Below are positions 9,334-17,742 of a DNA stretch of 64,000 nucleotides, piece after piece. The notes beneath the pieces are model-generated. The model saw nothing but the letters and a program-made list of their open reading frames with translations. It had not been told where the DNA came from and ran no database searches. The position numbers and the translations under genes were made by a program. The stretch is from Sandaracinus amylolyticus (GTDB taxonomy: Bacteria > Myxococcota_A > Polyangia > Polyangiales > Sandaracinaceae): assembly GCF_021631985.1 (NCBI RefSeq), contig NZ_CP070225.1, forward strand, positions 7,006,001-7,070,000, read 5' to 3'. The stretch's first letter is position 1. Every line of letters begins with the position of its first letter.

Positions 9334-10449
9334 ATGACGCGCAAGGCGACGACGTACTGGGACTACATCAAGGTCGAGGAGATCACGTCGCTCCAGGGCG
9401 GGCTCGAGGAGAGCGACGCGGGGCTCTCGAACGACGAGGTGCTCTTCATCACCGTGCACCAGATCGACGAGCTCTGGCTGAAGCTCGCGCTGCGCGAGCT
9501 GGTGTCCGTGCGTGGGCTGTTCGCGCAGGAGCGCGTGCCGGAGCAGTCGCTCGCGAGCGCGGTGCGCGGTCTTCGTCGGATGGCGCTGCTGTTCCATCAC
9601 ATCGCGCAGCACTTCGCGCTGATGGAGACGATGACGACGCGCGACTATCTCGCGTTCCGCGACAAGCTCTCGCCCGCGAGCGGGTTCCAGTCGGCGCAGC
9701 TGCGCGAGATCGAGATCCTGATGGGGTTGCGGGACTCGGAGCGGATCGCGCTGGGGCACGAACATGGGTACATGCAGGCGCTGCGGGCGCCGGATGGGAC
9801 GGAGTCGGCGGCGTCGCGCCGCGTCGCCGCGCGCCTCACGGACCGACCGACGTTGAGGGAAGCGCTGGATGAATGGCTGTTCCGCACACCGATCCAGGGC
9901 AGCACGCCGGACCGCGCGGGCGATGCCGAGACGGTGCGGAGGTTCGTCGAGCAGTACCTCGAGGCGCACGCGGGAGAGGTGCGCCGCGCGCAAGAGCTCG
10001 CGATGCACGACGCGCTCACGCCGCACGACGTCGAGCGGCTACGGGCCCGCTACGAGAAGGAGGTCGCGGGAGCGCGCGCGTTCCTCGAGGCGAGCGATGT
10101 GCCGGAAGACGAGCGCGCGCGGCGCGCGCGGGTGCGCGCGGCGTTGGTGTTCATCGAGGGCTATCGCGAGCTGCCGCTGTTGGCGTGGCCTCGCGAGGTG
10201 ATCGACGCGATCGTCGCGATCGAGCAGGCGTTCGTGATCTTCCGACAGCGGCACGCACGCATGGTCGAGCGGGTGATCGGACGTCGTACGGGGACCGGTG
10301 GCTCGGCCGGCGTGGACTATCTGGACCAGACGGCGCTGCGGTATCGGATCTTCCACGATGTGTGGGCGGTGCGGACGCTGTTGATCCGCGCGCAGGCGCT
10401 GCCGCCGGTGGAGACGCCGGAGGCGTACGCGTTGGGCGTTGGGCAGTAG
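9334..10449 (+). CDS. kynA: Tryptophan 2,3-dioxygenase
   Basis: A 371-residue heme enzyme that opens the indole ring of L-tryptophan to N-formylkynurenine, the first step of the kynurenine pathway. Conserved blocks are clear: FITVHQIDELWLKLALRE, SGFQSAQLREIEILMG, and near the C-terminus HARMVERVIGRRTGTGGSAG followed by YLDQTALRYRIFHDVW. His307 in the third block is the expected axial heme ligand. The ATG at 9334 matches the family N-terminus (TYWDYIKVEEITSLQ); an upstream GTG at 9289 would add unrelated residues. No other kynurenine genes are adjacent. Confidence 0.93.
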   Translation: MTRKATTYWDYIKVEEITSLQGGLEESDAGLSNDEVLFITVHQIDELWLKLALRELVSVRGLFAQERVPEQSLASAVRGLRRMALLFHHIAQHFALMETMTTRDYLAFRDKLSPASGFQSAQLREIEILMGLRDSERIALGHEHGYMQALRAPDGTESAASRRVAARLTDRPTLREALDEWLFRTPIQGSTPDRAGDAETVRRFVEQYLEAHAGEVRRAQELAMHDALTPHDVERLRARYEKEVAGARAFLEASDVPEDERARRARVRAALVFIEGYRELPLLAWPREVIDAIVAIEQAFVIFRQRHARMVERVIGRRTGTGGSAGVDYLDQTALRYRIFHDVWAVRTLLIRAQALPPVETPEAYALGVGQ

Positions 10450-10463
10450 GATCGGGCGCCGGG

Positions 10464-10478
10464 CTCAACCACGGTGAG
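10464..10478 (+). repeat. Degenerate copy of the 15-mer repeat, 3' side of the RAYT-like gene
   Basis: CTCAACCACGGTGAG matches the family for its first 12 bases. It lies between the convergent ends of the dioxygenase and the transposase-like gene. Confidence 0.6.
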
Positions 10479-10528
10479 TGGTTTCGGGCCTCGGCGCCGC
10501 GGAGTTCGAGGGACGCCACGCGAGGAGC

Positions 10529-11452
10529 TCAAGCGGCGTCTGCGAGCGCGTGGACCGCAACACGGTGCGTTCGCAACATCGACCACGTTCCCGCTGGGAA
10601 CGTCACGGCACGATCGCCGGCGCGCCATCGCGCCATCGCGTCGTGATAGGCGCGACGGAATTCACGGAGCTCGCGGATGGCCTCGACGAGCTCCGTCGCT
10701 CTTCCTCGGCCGACCGCGAACGTCGGATTTCGCTTTCGGACCGGTTCGTGGGCTCGTGCACGAACGTGCGGCGCGACGGACTGGCAACGACGCGCACCGA
10801 GGAACGCGACGCCACGGGCTCTGACTTCGATCCTCGCGTCGCGCTCCTGGCGCTCCACCTCTTGTGCGATCGCGCGTCGCATTTCGTCTGGGCTCCAGCC
10901 GCTCGAGATGCTCGGGAACGGGCTGAGCTCGAGCTCGACCGCGTCGGGCCACTGTTCGTTGTGAGGATCGAAGAACATCGGCGGACGACGCGCCTTCAAC
11001 ACGCCACGTCCGATCTCCCGTGGGCGCGTCTGCACTCCGGGCCAATCCTTCGCCTCTCGCACGAGCCCGGCGAGCACTGGATTGGCAATCGCGTAGGCGC
11101 TCTTCTGCACGACCGCATCGCGCGTACGAAGCTCGACGATGGATGAAGGCTCGTGATCCCAGACTGCTCCTTCCCATCTCCGGAGCACCTTGGTCCCGAG
11201 CGCGACCCAGCGATGCAGATCACGGAGAAAATCGGGAAGAACGCCGGCGACGTCGGTCACGACGAGGTGCTCGTGCGTGCTCATCAGAGTCGCAACGTGG
11301 ACGAGAACCCCGTGTTTGCGCGCGCACAGCGCGAGCGCGTACACGAAGAGGTTCCGCATCTGCTCGTCGGGCCGAAAGAGATGATGCCGACGCAGCGTGC
11401 GGCGGGTGATCAAGACGGTGGATCCTGGGCGAACGATGCGTGGCTGTGTCAT
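10529..11452 (-). CDS. REP-associated tyrosine transposase-like protein (RAYT / Y1-Tnp)
   Basis: 307 residues. The N-terminal half carries the landmarks of Y1 (IS200-like) single-strand transposases. LMSTHEHLVVTD (His60 and His62) is the metal-binding HUH-type motif, and the block AYAIANPVLAGLVREAKDWPG matches the YIxxNPVRAGLV signature, with Tyr120 the likely nucleophile. The C-terminal ~130 residues are Arg-rich and not recognised. RAYTs are normally single genes that process short palindromic REP repeats rather than moving themselves. Degenerate members of the local 15-mer repeat flank this gene on both sides. Codon use does not differ visibly from its neighbours. Confidence 0.8.
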   Translation of the reverse strand: MTQPRIVRPGSTVLITRRTLRRHHLFRPDEQMRNLFVYALALCARKHGVLVHVATLMSTHEHLVVTDVAGVLPDFLRDLHRWVALGTKVLRRWEGAVWDHEPSSIVELRTRDAVVQKSAYAIANPVLAGLVREAKDWPGVQTRPREIGRGVLKARRPPMFFDPHNEQWPDAVELELSPFPSISSGWSPDEMRRAIAQEVERQERDARIEVRARGVAFLGARRCQSVAPHVRARAHEPVRKRNPTFAVGRGRATELVEAIRELREFRRAYHDAMARWRAGDRAVTFPAGTWSMLRTHRVAVHALADAA

Positions 11453-11535
11453 GCGCGCGCATCGAGCAATCGCCGGACCGGTCGGGGCGCGAGCGAAAGG
11501 CTCGGGGTGATGGATGAGAAGTGGCGGAGGCTGGC

Positions 11536-11652
11536 GGCGGGCGTCTGACGGCCGTCAGGTCGTCGAGTCGAAAGCTCAACGTCGGTCGGTTCGCTCTCCG
11601 GGCGCTCCGGCATCCAGCACCGCTGCGCTCATCCGGCCCAACCACGGACGGG
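11536..11652 (+). repeat. Degenerate composite repeat upstream of the RAYT-like gene
   Basis: Two 11-bp units (11536-11546 and 11547-11557; complement of the TGACGCCCGYC type) are followed by CTCAACGTCGGTCGG at 11575-11589 and CCCAACCACGGACGG at 11638-11652. The 15-mers each differ from consensus at two positions. The second abuts the protease stop codon. The same order of units is seen in clusters at 39 kb and 46.7 kb. Confidence 0.65.
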
Positions 11653-12933
11653 CTATCGCTCGGACTCCTCGGCCCGGCACGCCGGCACGTACGCCCGACC
11701 ACGCGGGCGAAACGCACGCGGCCCCCGCACACGGACCCGGATCACGGCGCTCTCGCGCACCTCATCGAGGCGCCCCCTGACGTCCATCCACACCCACGCG
11801 ACCCGTTCCGTGATCGGCACCATCCGCAGATCGACCCCGAACACGAAGGCCGACGCCTGCCACGCGGGTACCTGCACGCGTAGGCGAAACCGACCGCGCG
11901 AGTCGATGCGGCCAGTGCGCTCGAGCTCCGCCACGTCGAGGCATCCGGGCACGGGGAGCGCCCACGTTCGATCGCCGCGAACTCGACTATCGAGGTCCCA
12001 ACCGAACAACTCGCGCCCTGCGACCTCCGTCCTCTCCCACTCGAGGAGTCGCTCGGCGAGGGCCTCGCGCTGGACGTCGATCGCAGCATCGCGGGCCTCC
12101 GCCGACGAAACCAGGCCGTGATCCGGCGCGCGACTCCAGGCCGCACACACCGTCGGCGCCTCGCCGGGCCCAACGTCGGTCGGCAGGCATGCGAGCGACG
12201 AGAGCGTCCCCACGAACGGCGCCGGCCCCGTCAACCACGGTGCGAGCAGCACCGCGACGCCGGGTGGCGCCAGCCCCGTGCTCACGACCGCGACCACGTG
12301 CCCCGCGTCGTCCAGCATCGGCGCCCCCGAGTTTCCGGGCAGGATCGTACACCCCGCGATCCGCGCGATCGCCGACGGGACGATTCGATCCGCACTCAGC
12401 GCTTGCGGCATGACCAGGCAGCGCTCGCGCCGCACGAACACCGTCCCATCCGAATGCGGTGATGCCCGGACGACCTCGAGTCGCCCGTCCGCGACCGGCG
12501 GCACGCGCGAGAGGGTGAGGTACGGGGCGTCGATCACCTCATGCAGCCGCAGCACGGCGTGGTCGGCGCCGACCTCGCGTCCCTCGTGAAGCAGGACGGC
12601 GGTCACAGCGCGCCAGTCGAGCGTCACCGCGTGCTCGTCGGGCAAGAAGAAGTGCATCGACGCAGCCGCTCCGGGCGCCCCGCTCGGGACGCAATGCGCG
12701 GCGGTGACGATCCGATCGCGCGCGATCAGCGTCGCGGTGCAGAACCCCACGTGTCCCGTCGCCGAGTACGAGAGGAGCGCACCGACCCCGTGCGGACAGG
12801 TCCCGTCCTCGCACTCGAAGCGCGGCCACGCCGCTTCCGGGGGTGGCTGCGGTGCGAGGCGGAATTGGGCCTGCGCCGCGTTCGGCGCGAAGGCGACCAC
12901 GACGATCGCGAGCACGAGGGAGCGTCGATGCAC
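11653..12933 (-). CDS. Secreted trypsin-like serine protease
   Basis: 426 residues from GTG at 12933, which has GGGAGG five bases upstream; the longer ATG reading at 12969 would bury the signal peptide. The signal sequence (SLVLAIVVVAFAPNAAQA) directs export. The chymotrypsin-fold triad is visible: His80 in TAAHC, Asp124 in GADHAVLRL, Ser202 in LPGNSGAP. A C-terminal ~170-residue extension of unknown fold contains paired Cys residues and beta-rich stretches and could be a binding domain. It probably acts on proteins outside the cell or in the periplasm. Confidence 0.85.
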   Translation of the reverse strand: MHRRSLVLAIVVVAFAPNAAQAQFRLAPQPPPEAAWPRFECEDGTCPHGVGALLSYSATGHVGFCTATLIARDRIVTAAHCVPSGAPGAAASMHFFLPDEHAVTLDWRAVTAVLLHEGREVGADHAVLRLHEVIDAPYLTLSRVPPVADGRLEVVRASPHSDGTVFVRRERCLVMPQALSADRIVPSAIARIAGCTILPGNSGAPMLDDAGHVVAVVSTGLAPPGVAVLLAPWLTGPAPFVGTLSSLACLPTDVGPGEAPTVCAAWSRAPDHGLVSSAEARDAAIDVQREALAERLLEWERTEVAGRELFGWDLDSRVRGDRTWALPVPGCLDVAELERTGRIDSRGRFRLRVQVPAWQASAFVFGVDLRMVPITERVAWVWMDVRGRLDEVRESAVIRVRVRGPRAFRPRGRAYVPACRAEESER

Positions 12934-13238
12934 CGCCACCTCCCACGGAAACCGGTCGTACTCCGACATCGTGCACGAGAGCGGGTTCCGTGGACACCGG
13001 GCGGCAGCTCAACGTGGGACGGGATCGCCGCGACCCTAGCCGGGGACAGCCCCAGGCTCACGCAGAGTCAACCACGGTCGGTGCGCGGGTCTCATCAACG
13101 CTCGGCACACGACTCCCGGGTCAACCACGGTCGGCCCACACCCCCCGCGCGCCGCCTCGCACACGCGAGGCGAGCGCGCGCCATCCGCGCGCGGACGTAG
13201 CATCCAAATTTCTCACGACGCCGCTCAGGGCACGTCGC
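12934..13238. other. Intergenic region between divergent genes, holding repeat cluster B
   Basis: This 305-bp gap separates the protease start from the small gene at 13239. It holds two good repeat copies, GTCAACCACGGTCGG at 13067-13081 and 13120-13134, 53 bases apart. It also holds weaker relatives at 13008-13022 (CTCAACGTGGGACGG) and around 13091. No convincing promoter elements were seen. This is the only cluster here between divergent genes. Confidence 0.7.
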
Positions 13239-13619
13239 ATGCACATGACCCCCGACATGACCGGGTGGGGCATCGACCGTAGCAACACGATCGAGCGTGC
13301 ACGCATCGAAGCGCGCGCTCGCAGGATGGGCACCGCGGTGCGCAGTGCGTACGACGCGTTCGATCGCTGTGCGCGCTCCGGCCGCGGCGAGCTCGAGCGC
13401 GCGTGGCACGAGCTCGACGACCGCGTGCAGGACCTCGCGATCATCACCGCGCTCCTTCCCGCGCACCACGTCGTGCGCCTCGCAGCGGAGCACGTCCGCA
13501 TCGCGCACGCGCGCTGGACCGAAGATCCCGACGCCGAGCGCCTTCCGATCGCGCTCGCCCTCGCGCTCCTCGATCGCGCGCTCAGCGAGACCGATCGCGG
13601 CCTCGATCACGCCGCCTGA
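13239..13619 (+). CDS. Small hypothetical helical protein
   Basis: 126 residues from ATG at 13239 (a second ATG is at 13245). It is almost wholly helical and Ala/Arg-rich, without signal peptide, Cys pairs or recognisable motif. The plus frame has the GC-rich third positions of the neighbours, whereas the opposing frame at 13095-13610 is less natural. Its stop is immediately followed by the convergent stop of the flavin oxidoreductase. I do not recognise a function. Confidence 0.5.
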   Translation: MHMTPDMTGWGIDRSNTIERARIEARARRMGTAVRSAYDAFDRCARSGRGELERAWHELDDRVQDLAIITALLPAHHVVRLAAEHVRIAHARWTEDPDAERLPIALALALLDRALSETDRGLDHAA

Positions 13620-14708
13620 TCACGCGACGAATCCCTTCCAGTTGCGCATGTAGCGCACGAATCCCTCGCTCAGCGCGCGCGCCCGCAGCTCGTCCTCGGT
13701 GACCGGCGGCGTCCTCAGCTCGCCCTGCTCGAGCCCGTGCACGATGCGCGGCCACTCCGGGTTCGCGATCGCCGATCGCCCGAGCGCGATCGCGTCCGCA
13801 CCCTTCGCGAGCTGCGCCTCGCCCTCCTCGCGCGTCCAGATCTGCCCCGCGACGACGATCTTCACGCGCTCGCCGAGCGCCTCGCGGAAGAGCGTCGTCG
13901 GGTGCGACTCCGGACGCTTCTTCGTGCTCAGCGCCGACCTCCACAGGGACAGGTGCAGCACCTCCATCCCGTCCGCCGCGAGCCACCGCGCGACCTCGAT
14001 CGTCTCGTCGAGGTCGATGCCCTTCGCCTGCCCGAAATCCTCGGGCGAAAGACGCACCGCGAGCGCCAACCCCGGTGCCGCCGCGCGCACCGCCCGCAGC
14101 ACCTCGCGGATCAACCGCGCACGATTCTCGAGCGGCCCGCCCCAGCGATCCTCACGCCGGTTGTAGACGCTGCTGAGGAACTGAGAGAGCAGATATCCGT
14201 GCGCGCCGTGCAGCTCGACCGCGTCGAAGCCCGCCTCCGCACATCGCCGCGCCGCGCTCGCGAAGTCCTCGATCACCCGCGCGATGTCCTCCTCGGTCCC
14301 CGCGCGCGGCGTCACCGTCCCGGGCTCTTCGTGCGCGCTCGCGCTCCACGTCGGAAGCCCACTCACCGACGGAGTCGCGCGCAGCCCTCCGTGGAACAGC
14401 TGCACGCTCGCGACCGCGCCCGCGTTCTTGATGCGCGCCGCGAGCCGCCGCAGCCCCGGCAACATCGCATCGTCGTGCACGCCGAGCTCACCCGGCCACG
14501 CCTTGCCGTCCTGCGACACGTGCGCGGCGCACGTCTCGATCAGCCCGAACCCACCTTCGGCCCGACGCGCCAGGAACGCGAGCTCGTCGTCCGAGAGCGT
14601 CCCGTCCGGATGGCTCTGCATGTTCGTGAGCGGCGCGAGCCACACGCGGTTCGGCGCGACGACACCCGGACGGAGCACCACGGGAGAGAGCAGCGGGAGA
14701 TTCGACAT
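13620..14708 (-). CDS. Old Yellow Enzyme family NADH:flavin oxidoreductase
   Basis: A 362-residue FMN-binding TIM barrel. PNRVWLAPLTNMQSHPDG is the N-terminal signature. FDAVELHGAHGYLLSQFLSS, followed by NRREDRWGGPLENRARL, is the highly conserved OYE core, and the C-terminal phosphate-binding stretch is present (GADAIALGRSAIANPEW). The start at 14708 gives the normal family N-terminus; an ATG at 14732 would add eight residues. Such enzymes reduce activated C=C bonds such as enones or nitro compounds. It is cytoplasmic and convergent with the small gene at 13239. The physiological substrate is unknown. Confidence 0.9.
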   Translation of the reverse strand: MSNLPLLSPVVLRPGVVAPNRVWLAPLTNMQSHPDGTLSDDELAFLARRAEGGFGLIETCAAHVSQDGKAWPGELGVHDDAMLPGLRRLAARIKNAGAVASVQLFHGGLRATPSVSGLPTWSASAHEEPGTVTPRAGTEEDIARVIEDFASAARRCAEAGFDAVELHGAHGYLLSQFLSSVYNRREDRWGGPLENRARLIREVLRAVRAAAPGLALAVRLSPEDFGQAKGIDLDETIEVARWLAADGMEVLHLSLWRSALSTKKRPESHPTTLFREALGERVKIVVAGQIWTREEGEAQLAKGADAIALGRSAIANPEWPRIVHGLEQGELRTPPVTEDELRARALSEGFVRYMRNWKGFVA

Positions 14709-14761
14709 CGCGCGGAGGGTACCCCGCTGCAAGACGCCCTGCCGCGCCTACATCGTCGTCC

Positions 14762-15238
14762 GTGCCCAGCGCCACCGAGCTGATCGAGTCCGACGAGAGC
14801 GTCTCGTTCGGCACCTGCGGCCCGATCGTGGTCATGGTGTGGACCGGCATCGCGACGCGCGAGCGTCTCGAGCGCGCCGCCGAGCTCGTCGTCATGCACG
14901 CCGCGCGCGGCGGCCCCGTCGGCATCCTCAGCGTCGTCGAGCACGGCGCGCCGATCCCGCCGCCCGAGGTCGTCGCGCTCGCGACCGATCGCATCCTCGC
15001 CGGCGCGCCCGAGCTCGCGGGCTCCGCGTTCGTCATCGAGGGCGGCGGCGAGTGGGCGATGAGCGCCCTCGACGTCGCGTCCACCGCGCATCGACGCCAC
15101 CACGACGTGCTCGTCCGCAAGTACTGCCACGACACCCGCGAGGCGAGCGCATGGCTCACGGCACGCTGCGGCGGGGCACCGACGCGCGCCGAGCTGATCG
15201 CCGCGGTCGAGCTCGTTCGCGCCGCGCTCCTCCGCTGA
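14762..15238 (+). CDS. Hypothetical protein, SpoIIAA/STAS-like size
   Basis: 158 residues from a GTG at 14762. The pattern (GPIVVMVWTGIATRERLERA, then VGILSVVEHGAPIP) alternates strand and helix and recalls the small alpha/beta sandwich of SpoIIAA/STAS-like domains, but no motif is decisive. There is no signal peptide or membrane segment. It is transcribed divergently from the OYE gene (53-bp gap) and its stop directly abuts that of the SDR gene. Function unknown. Confidence 0.6.
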   Translation: MPSATELIESDESVSFGTCGPIVVMVWTGIATRERLERAAELVVMHAARGGPVGILSVVEHGAPIPPPEVVALATDRILAGAPELAGSAFVIEGGGEWAMSALDVASTAHRRHHDVLVRKYCHDTREASAWLTARCGGAPTRAELIAAVELVRAALLR

Positions 15239-16297
15239 TCACGCCTCGAGGCGCACGTCGCGGACCCACTCGATCGTGCGGCGCAGCCCCTCGCTCGGCG
15301 CGACGTGCGGCCGATACCCGAGCTCGCGCTCGGCGCGCGCCGTCGAGAAGAAGAAGTCCTCGCAGATGACGTGCACGTGGAAGCGATGGAACGGCACGTC
15401 TGCGCCGGTGAGCCGGTGCACGCCCTCGAGCAGGCGCGCCGCGAGCGCGGTGCGCCGCCGACCGAGCCAGCGACGCGGCATGCGGATGCCCTTCGCCTCC
15501 GCGTACGGCCGCAGGAACTCGAAGTAGTTCGGCGCGTTCCCCTCGCCGACGAAGTACGCGCGCCCGCCCACCGCATCGCGCGTCGCAGGATCGTGCAGCT
15601 TCGCCGCCGCGAGCAGATGCGCGTGCACCACGTTGTCGACGTAGACCACGTCGAAGCGCGCCCGCCCGTCGCCGAGCAGCACCGGCACCGAGCCCGACGC
15701 GAACGCCCGCAGGCTCGTCACGATCGCGTGGGGATCGTTCGGTCCGTACACGTGCACCGGGCGCACCGCGCACGTGCGCAGACCGTCTCGACGATCCGCT
15801 CCGAGCACGATGCGCTCGCCCTCGATCTTCGTCCGCACGTAGTCGTGCAGCGGCGTCTCGGGATACGGCAACGACTCGTCGCCGTGCGCGATCGGCGTCT
15901 CGCGCAGCACGACGTCCTCGGTGCTCGTGTACACGAGGAACGGCACGCCGAGCTCGCGGCACACCTCGACGACGTTGCGCGCGCCCTCGACGTTCACCGC
16001 GTCGATCCTCGGGTTCTTCTTCAGCCCGACGTCGACCAGCGACGCGAGGTGGAAGACCGTGTGCGCGCCACGCAGCACCTCGCGCAACGCATCGCGCGAT
16101 CGCACGTCGACGATCGACGAGGTCACCTTCGTCCCGAGCGCGAGCTCGGTGCGCCACGGCGAGAGGTCGACGACGTGCACCGAGTCGAAGCGCGGCCACG
16201 CCGAAGGGCGCTCCACGCTTGGCTCGCCCGCGAGCATCTCGACGAGGCGACGCCCCACGAATCCACTGCCCCCGATCACGACGGCGCTGCGGCTCAT
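15239..16297 (-). CDS. NAD(P)-dependent epimerase / 3-beta-hydroxysteroid dehydrogenase-like SDR
   Basis: A 352-residue extended SDR. The Rossmann motif is VVIGGSGFVGRR at the N-terminus, and the catalytic YxxxK appears as YVRTK. The following RPVHVYGPND block and the C-terminal FHVHVICEDFFFS region resemble bacterial 3-beta-HSD/isomerase members such as sterol-4-alpha-carboxylate dehydrogenases. It should oxidise or epimerise a hydroxyl on a sterol, sugar or related substrate. The ATG at 16297 places the dinucleotide motif at its normal position. No sterol biosynthesis genes are in the window. Confidence 0.85.
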   Translation of the reverse strand: MSRSAVVIGGSGFVGRRLVEMLAGEPSVERPSAWPRFDSVHVVDLSPWRTELALGTKVTSSIVDVRSRDALREVLRGAHTVFHLASLVDVGLKKNPRIDAVNVEGARNVVEVCRELGVPFLVYTSTEDVVLRETPIAHGDESLPYPETPLHDYVRTKIEGERIVLGADRRDGLRTCAVRPVHVYGPNDPHAIVTSLRAFASGSVPVLLGDGRARFDVVYVDNVVHAHLLAAAKLHDPATRDAVGGRAYFVGEGNAPNYFEFLRPYAEAKGIRMPRRWLGRRRTALAARLLEGVHRLTGADVPFHRFHVHVICEDFFFSTARAERELGYRPHVAPSEGLRRTIEWVRDVRLEA

Positions 16298-16390
16298 GCG
16301 CCGCTCGTACCACGACTCGCACGTGTCGTGCCGTGCTCCGTGCACGCCTGCCGCGTATGCTCGACGGGCAACCCCGGTGAGGAGAGCCGC

Positions 16391-17524
16391 ATGCGTCCAT
16401 TCCTCGACCGCGCCGCATCCGTCCTCGTCGCGCTCACGCTGCTGATCACCGCGACCGCGTGCAGCATCCTCGTCGACCCCGACGAAGGCAGGCTGGGCCA
16501 GCAATCGGGCGTCGACGGAGGACCGCCACCCGACGCGTTCCCGGGCGTGCCGTGCGATCTGGAGTGCGACGACGGCATCGTGTGCACGGTCGATCGCTGC
16601 CTCGACGGCGCATGCGTGCACCAGCGCGACGACGGCGCATGCGGCGGCCCGGGTGACGCGTGCGTCGGCATCCGGACGTGCGATCCCCCGCGCTCCGCGA
16701 ACGACAGCGGCTGCGTCTTCGGCGCACCCATCGAGTGCGACGACGGTGTCCCGTGCACCGACGACGAGTGCGATCCCGAGAGCGGCACCTGCCGCTTCGT
16801 GCCCGACCACGGCGCGTGCGACGACGGCATCGACTGCACGCTCGACCTCTGCGATCCGTCGCGCGACGACAACGGGTGCACGCACGCCGCGGACGACGCG
16901 ATCTGCGACGATGGCTTCTGTCGCTCCGGCGGTCGGTGTGACCCCGCGCGCGGCTGCACCGGAGGCACGGCGCGCGACTGCAGCGACACCTCGCGCTGCA
17001 CGACCGATCGCTGCGACGAGGTCCTGGCGATGTGCGTGCGCACCGTCGTCGACGCCGACGGTGACGGCTTCACCGCGCAGCGCGTGCTCGGCGAGTCGTG
17101 CATCGACGGGACCGACTGCGACGACGCGCGCGCCGCGGTGCACCCCGGCGCGACCGAGGTCTGCAGCAACGCGATCGACGACGACTGCGACGGCGCACCC
17201 GACGACGGCTGCGGCGGGTGCCGTCCGATCGCGGGCGCGTGCCCGAGCGGCTGGACGTACTCGAACGACGGGCGCGATCACACGTGCTCGGTGTCGTTCA
17301 CCCCGCCCTTCGGCGTGCGCGAGTACTGTCGCTACTCCGAAGAAGGCGTGCTCGGCTTCTATTGGATGCTCGCGGTGCCCTACAACTGCCCGTCGGGCGC
17401 GCGGTACGCGCCGAACGCGGCCACCGGCTACTGCTTGTGGGAAGGCCTCACGCTCCCCGCGGGCGCGACGATCGACTGCACCTCGGTGGGCTCGGGGCGC
17501 ATGTCGTTCCGCTGGCCCTGCTGA
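16391..17524 (+). CDS. Cys-rich lipoprotein with MopE-like metal-binding motif
   Basis: 377 residues with a lipoprotein signal (LLITATAC lipobox) preceded by GGAG. About eight Cys-rich units of the DGIxCTxDxCxxxxxxC type follow. One copy of the MopE/Cu-binding signature then appears, DADGDGFTAQRVL continuing through CDDARAAVHPGATEVC and NAIDDDCDGAPDDGC. A C-terminal ~100-residue domain contains further Cys pairs. In the Myxococcota such proteins are surface lipoproteins that may bind Ca2+ or Cu. The metal and role are unproven. It is followed by repeat cluster C. Confidence 0.8.
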   Translation: MRPFLDRAASVLVALTLLITATACSILVDPDEGRLGQQSGVDGGPPPDAFPGVPCDLECDDGIVCTVDRCLDGACVHQRDDGACGGPGDACVGIRTCDPPRSANDSGCVFGAPIECDDGVPCTDDECDPESGTCRFVPDHGACDDGIDCTLDLCDPSRDDNGCTHAADDAICDDGFCRSGGRCDPARGCTGGTARDCSDTSRCTTDRCDEVLAMCVRTVVDADGDGFTAQRVLGESCIDGTDCDDARAAVHPGATEVCSNAIDDDCDGAPDDGCGGCRPIAGACPSGWTYSNDGRDHTCSVSFTPPFGVREYCRYSEEGVLGFYWMLAVPYNCPSGARYAPNAATGYCLWEGLTLPAGATIDCTSVGSGRMSFRWPC

Positions 17525-17567
17525 GCCCGACGCGCTCGAGCGCGGGCGTCGCCAGACGCCGAAAAAG

Positions 17568-17649
17568 CTCAACCACGGTCGGTCCGGCACTGGCGTGCAG
17601 CGTCGCGCCGTACCGCGAAATGATTGAGGAAAACCTCAACCACGGTCGG
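17568..17649 (+). repeat. Intergenic repeat cluster C: two direct 15-mers
   Basis: Perfect CTCAACCACGGTCGG at 17568-17582 and 17635-17649, 67 bases apart in the same orientation. A-rich leads (GAAAAAG and GGAAAAC) precede each. The cluster lies between the convergent ends of the lipoprotein and kinase genes. Confidence 0.9.
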
Positions 17650-17742
17650 TCCCGCACCGGCCGTTCCTCGGGACACCCCTCCCCGTCCGGTAGCGCCGAC
17701 CCTCCGACCACTCGCGTCGCGCTCGTGGTCCTCGCGCGCCGC

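Noticed and set aside
8173-10026. 617-residue minus-strand frame across the dioxygenase
   Set aside because: The plus strand encodes an unmistakable tryptophan 2,3-dioxygenase; the minus frame is shadow.
13095-13610. Minus-strand gene opposite the small protein at 13239
   Set aside because: It runs through repeat cluster B and has poorer codon composition; the plus-strand reading is preferred, though neither is certain.
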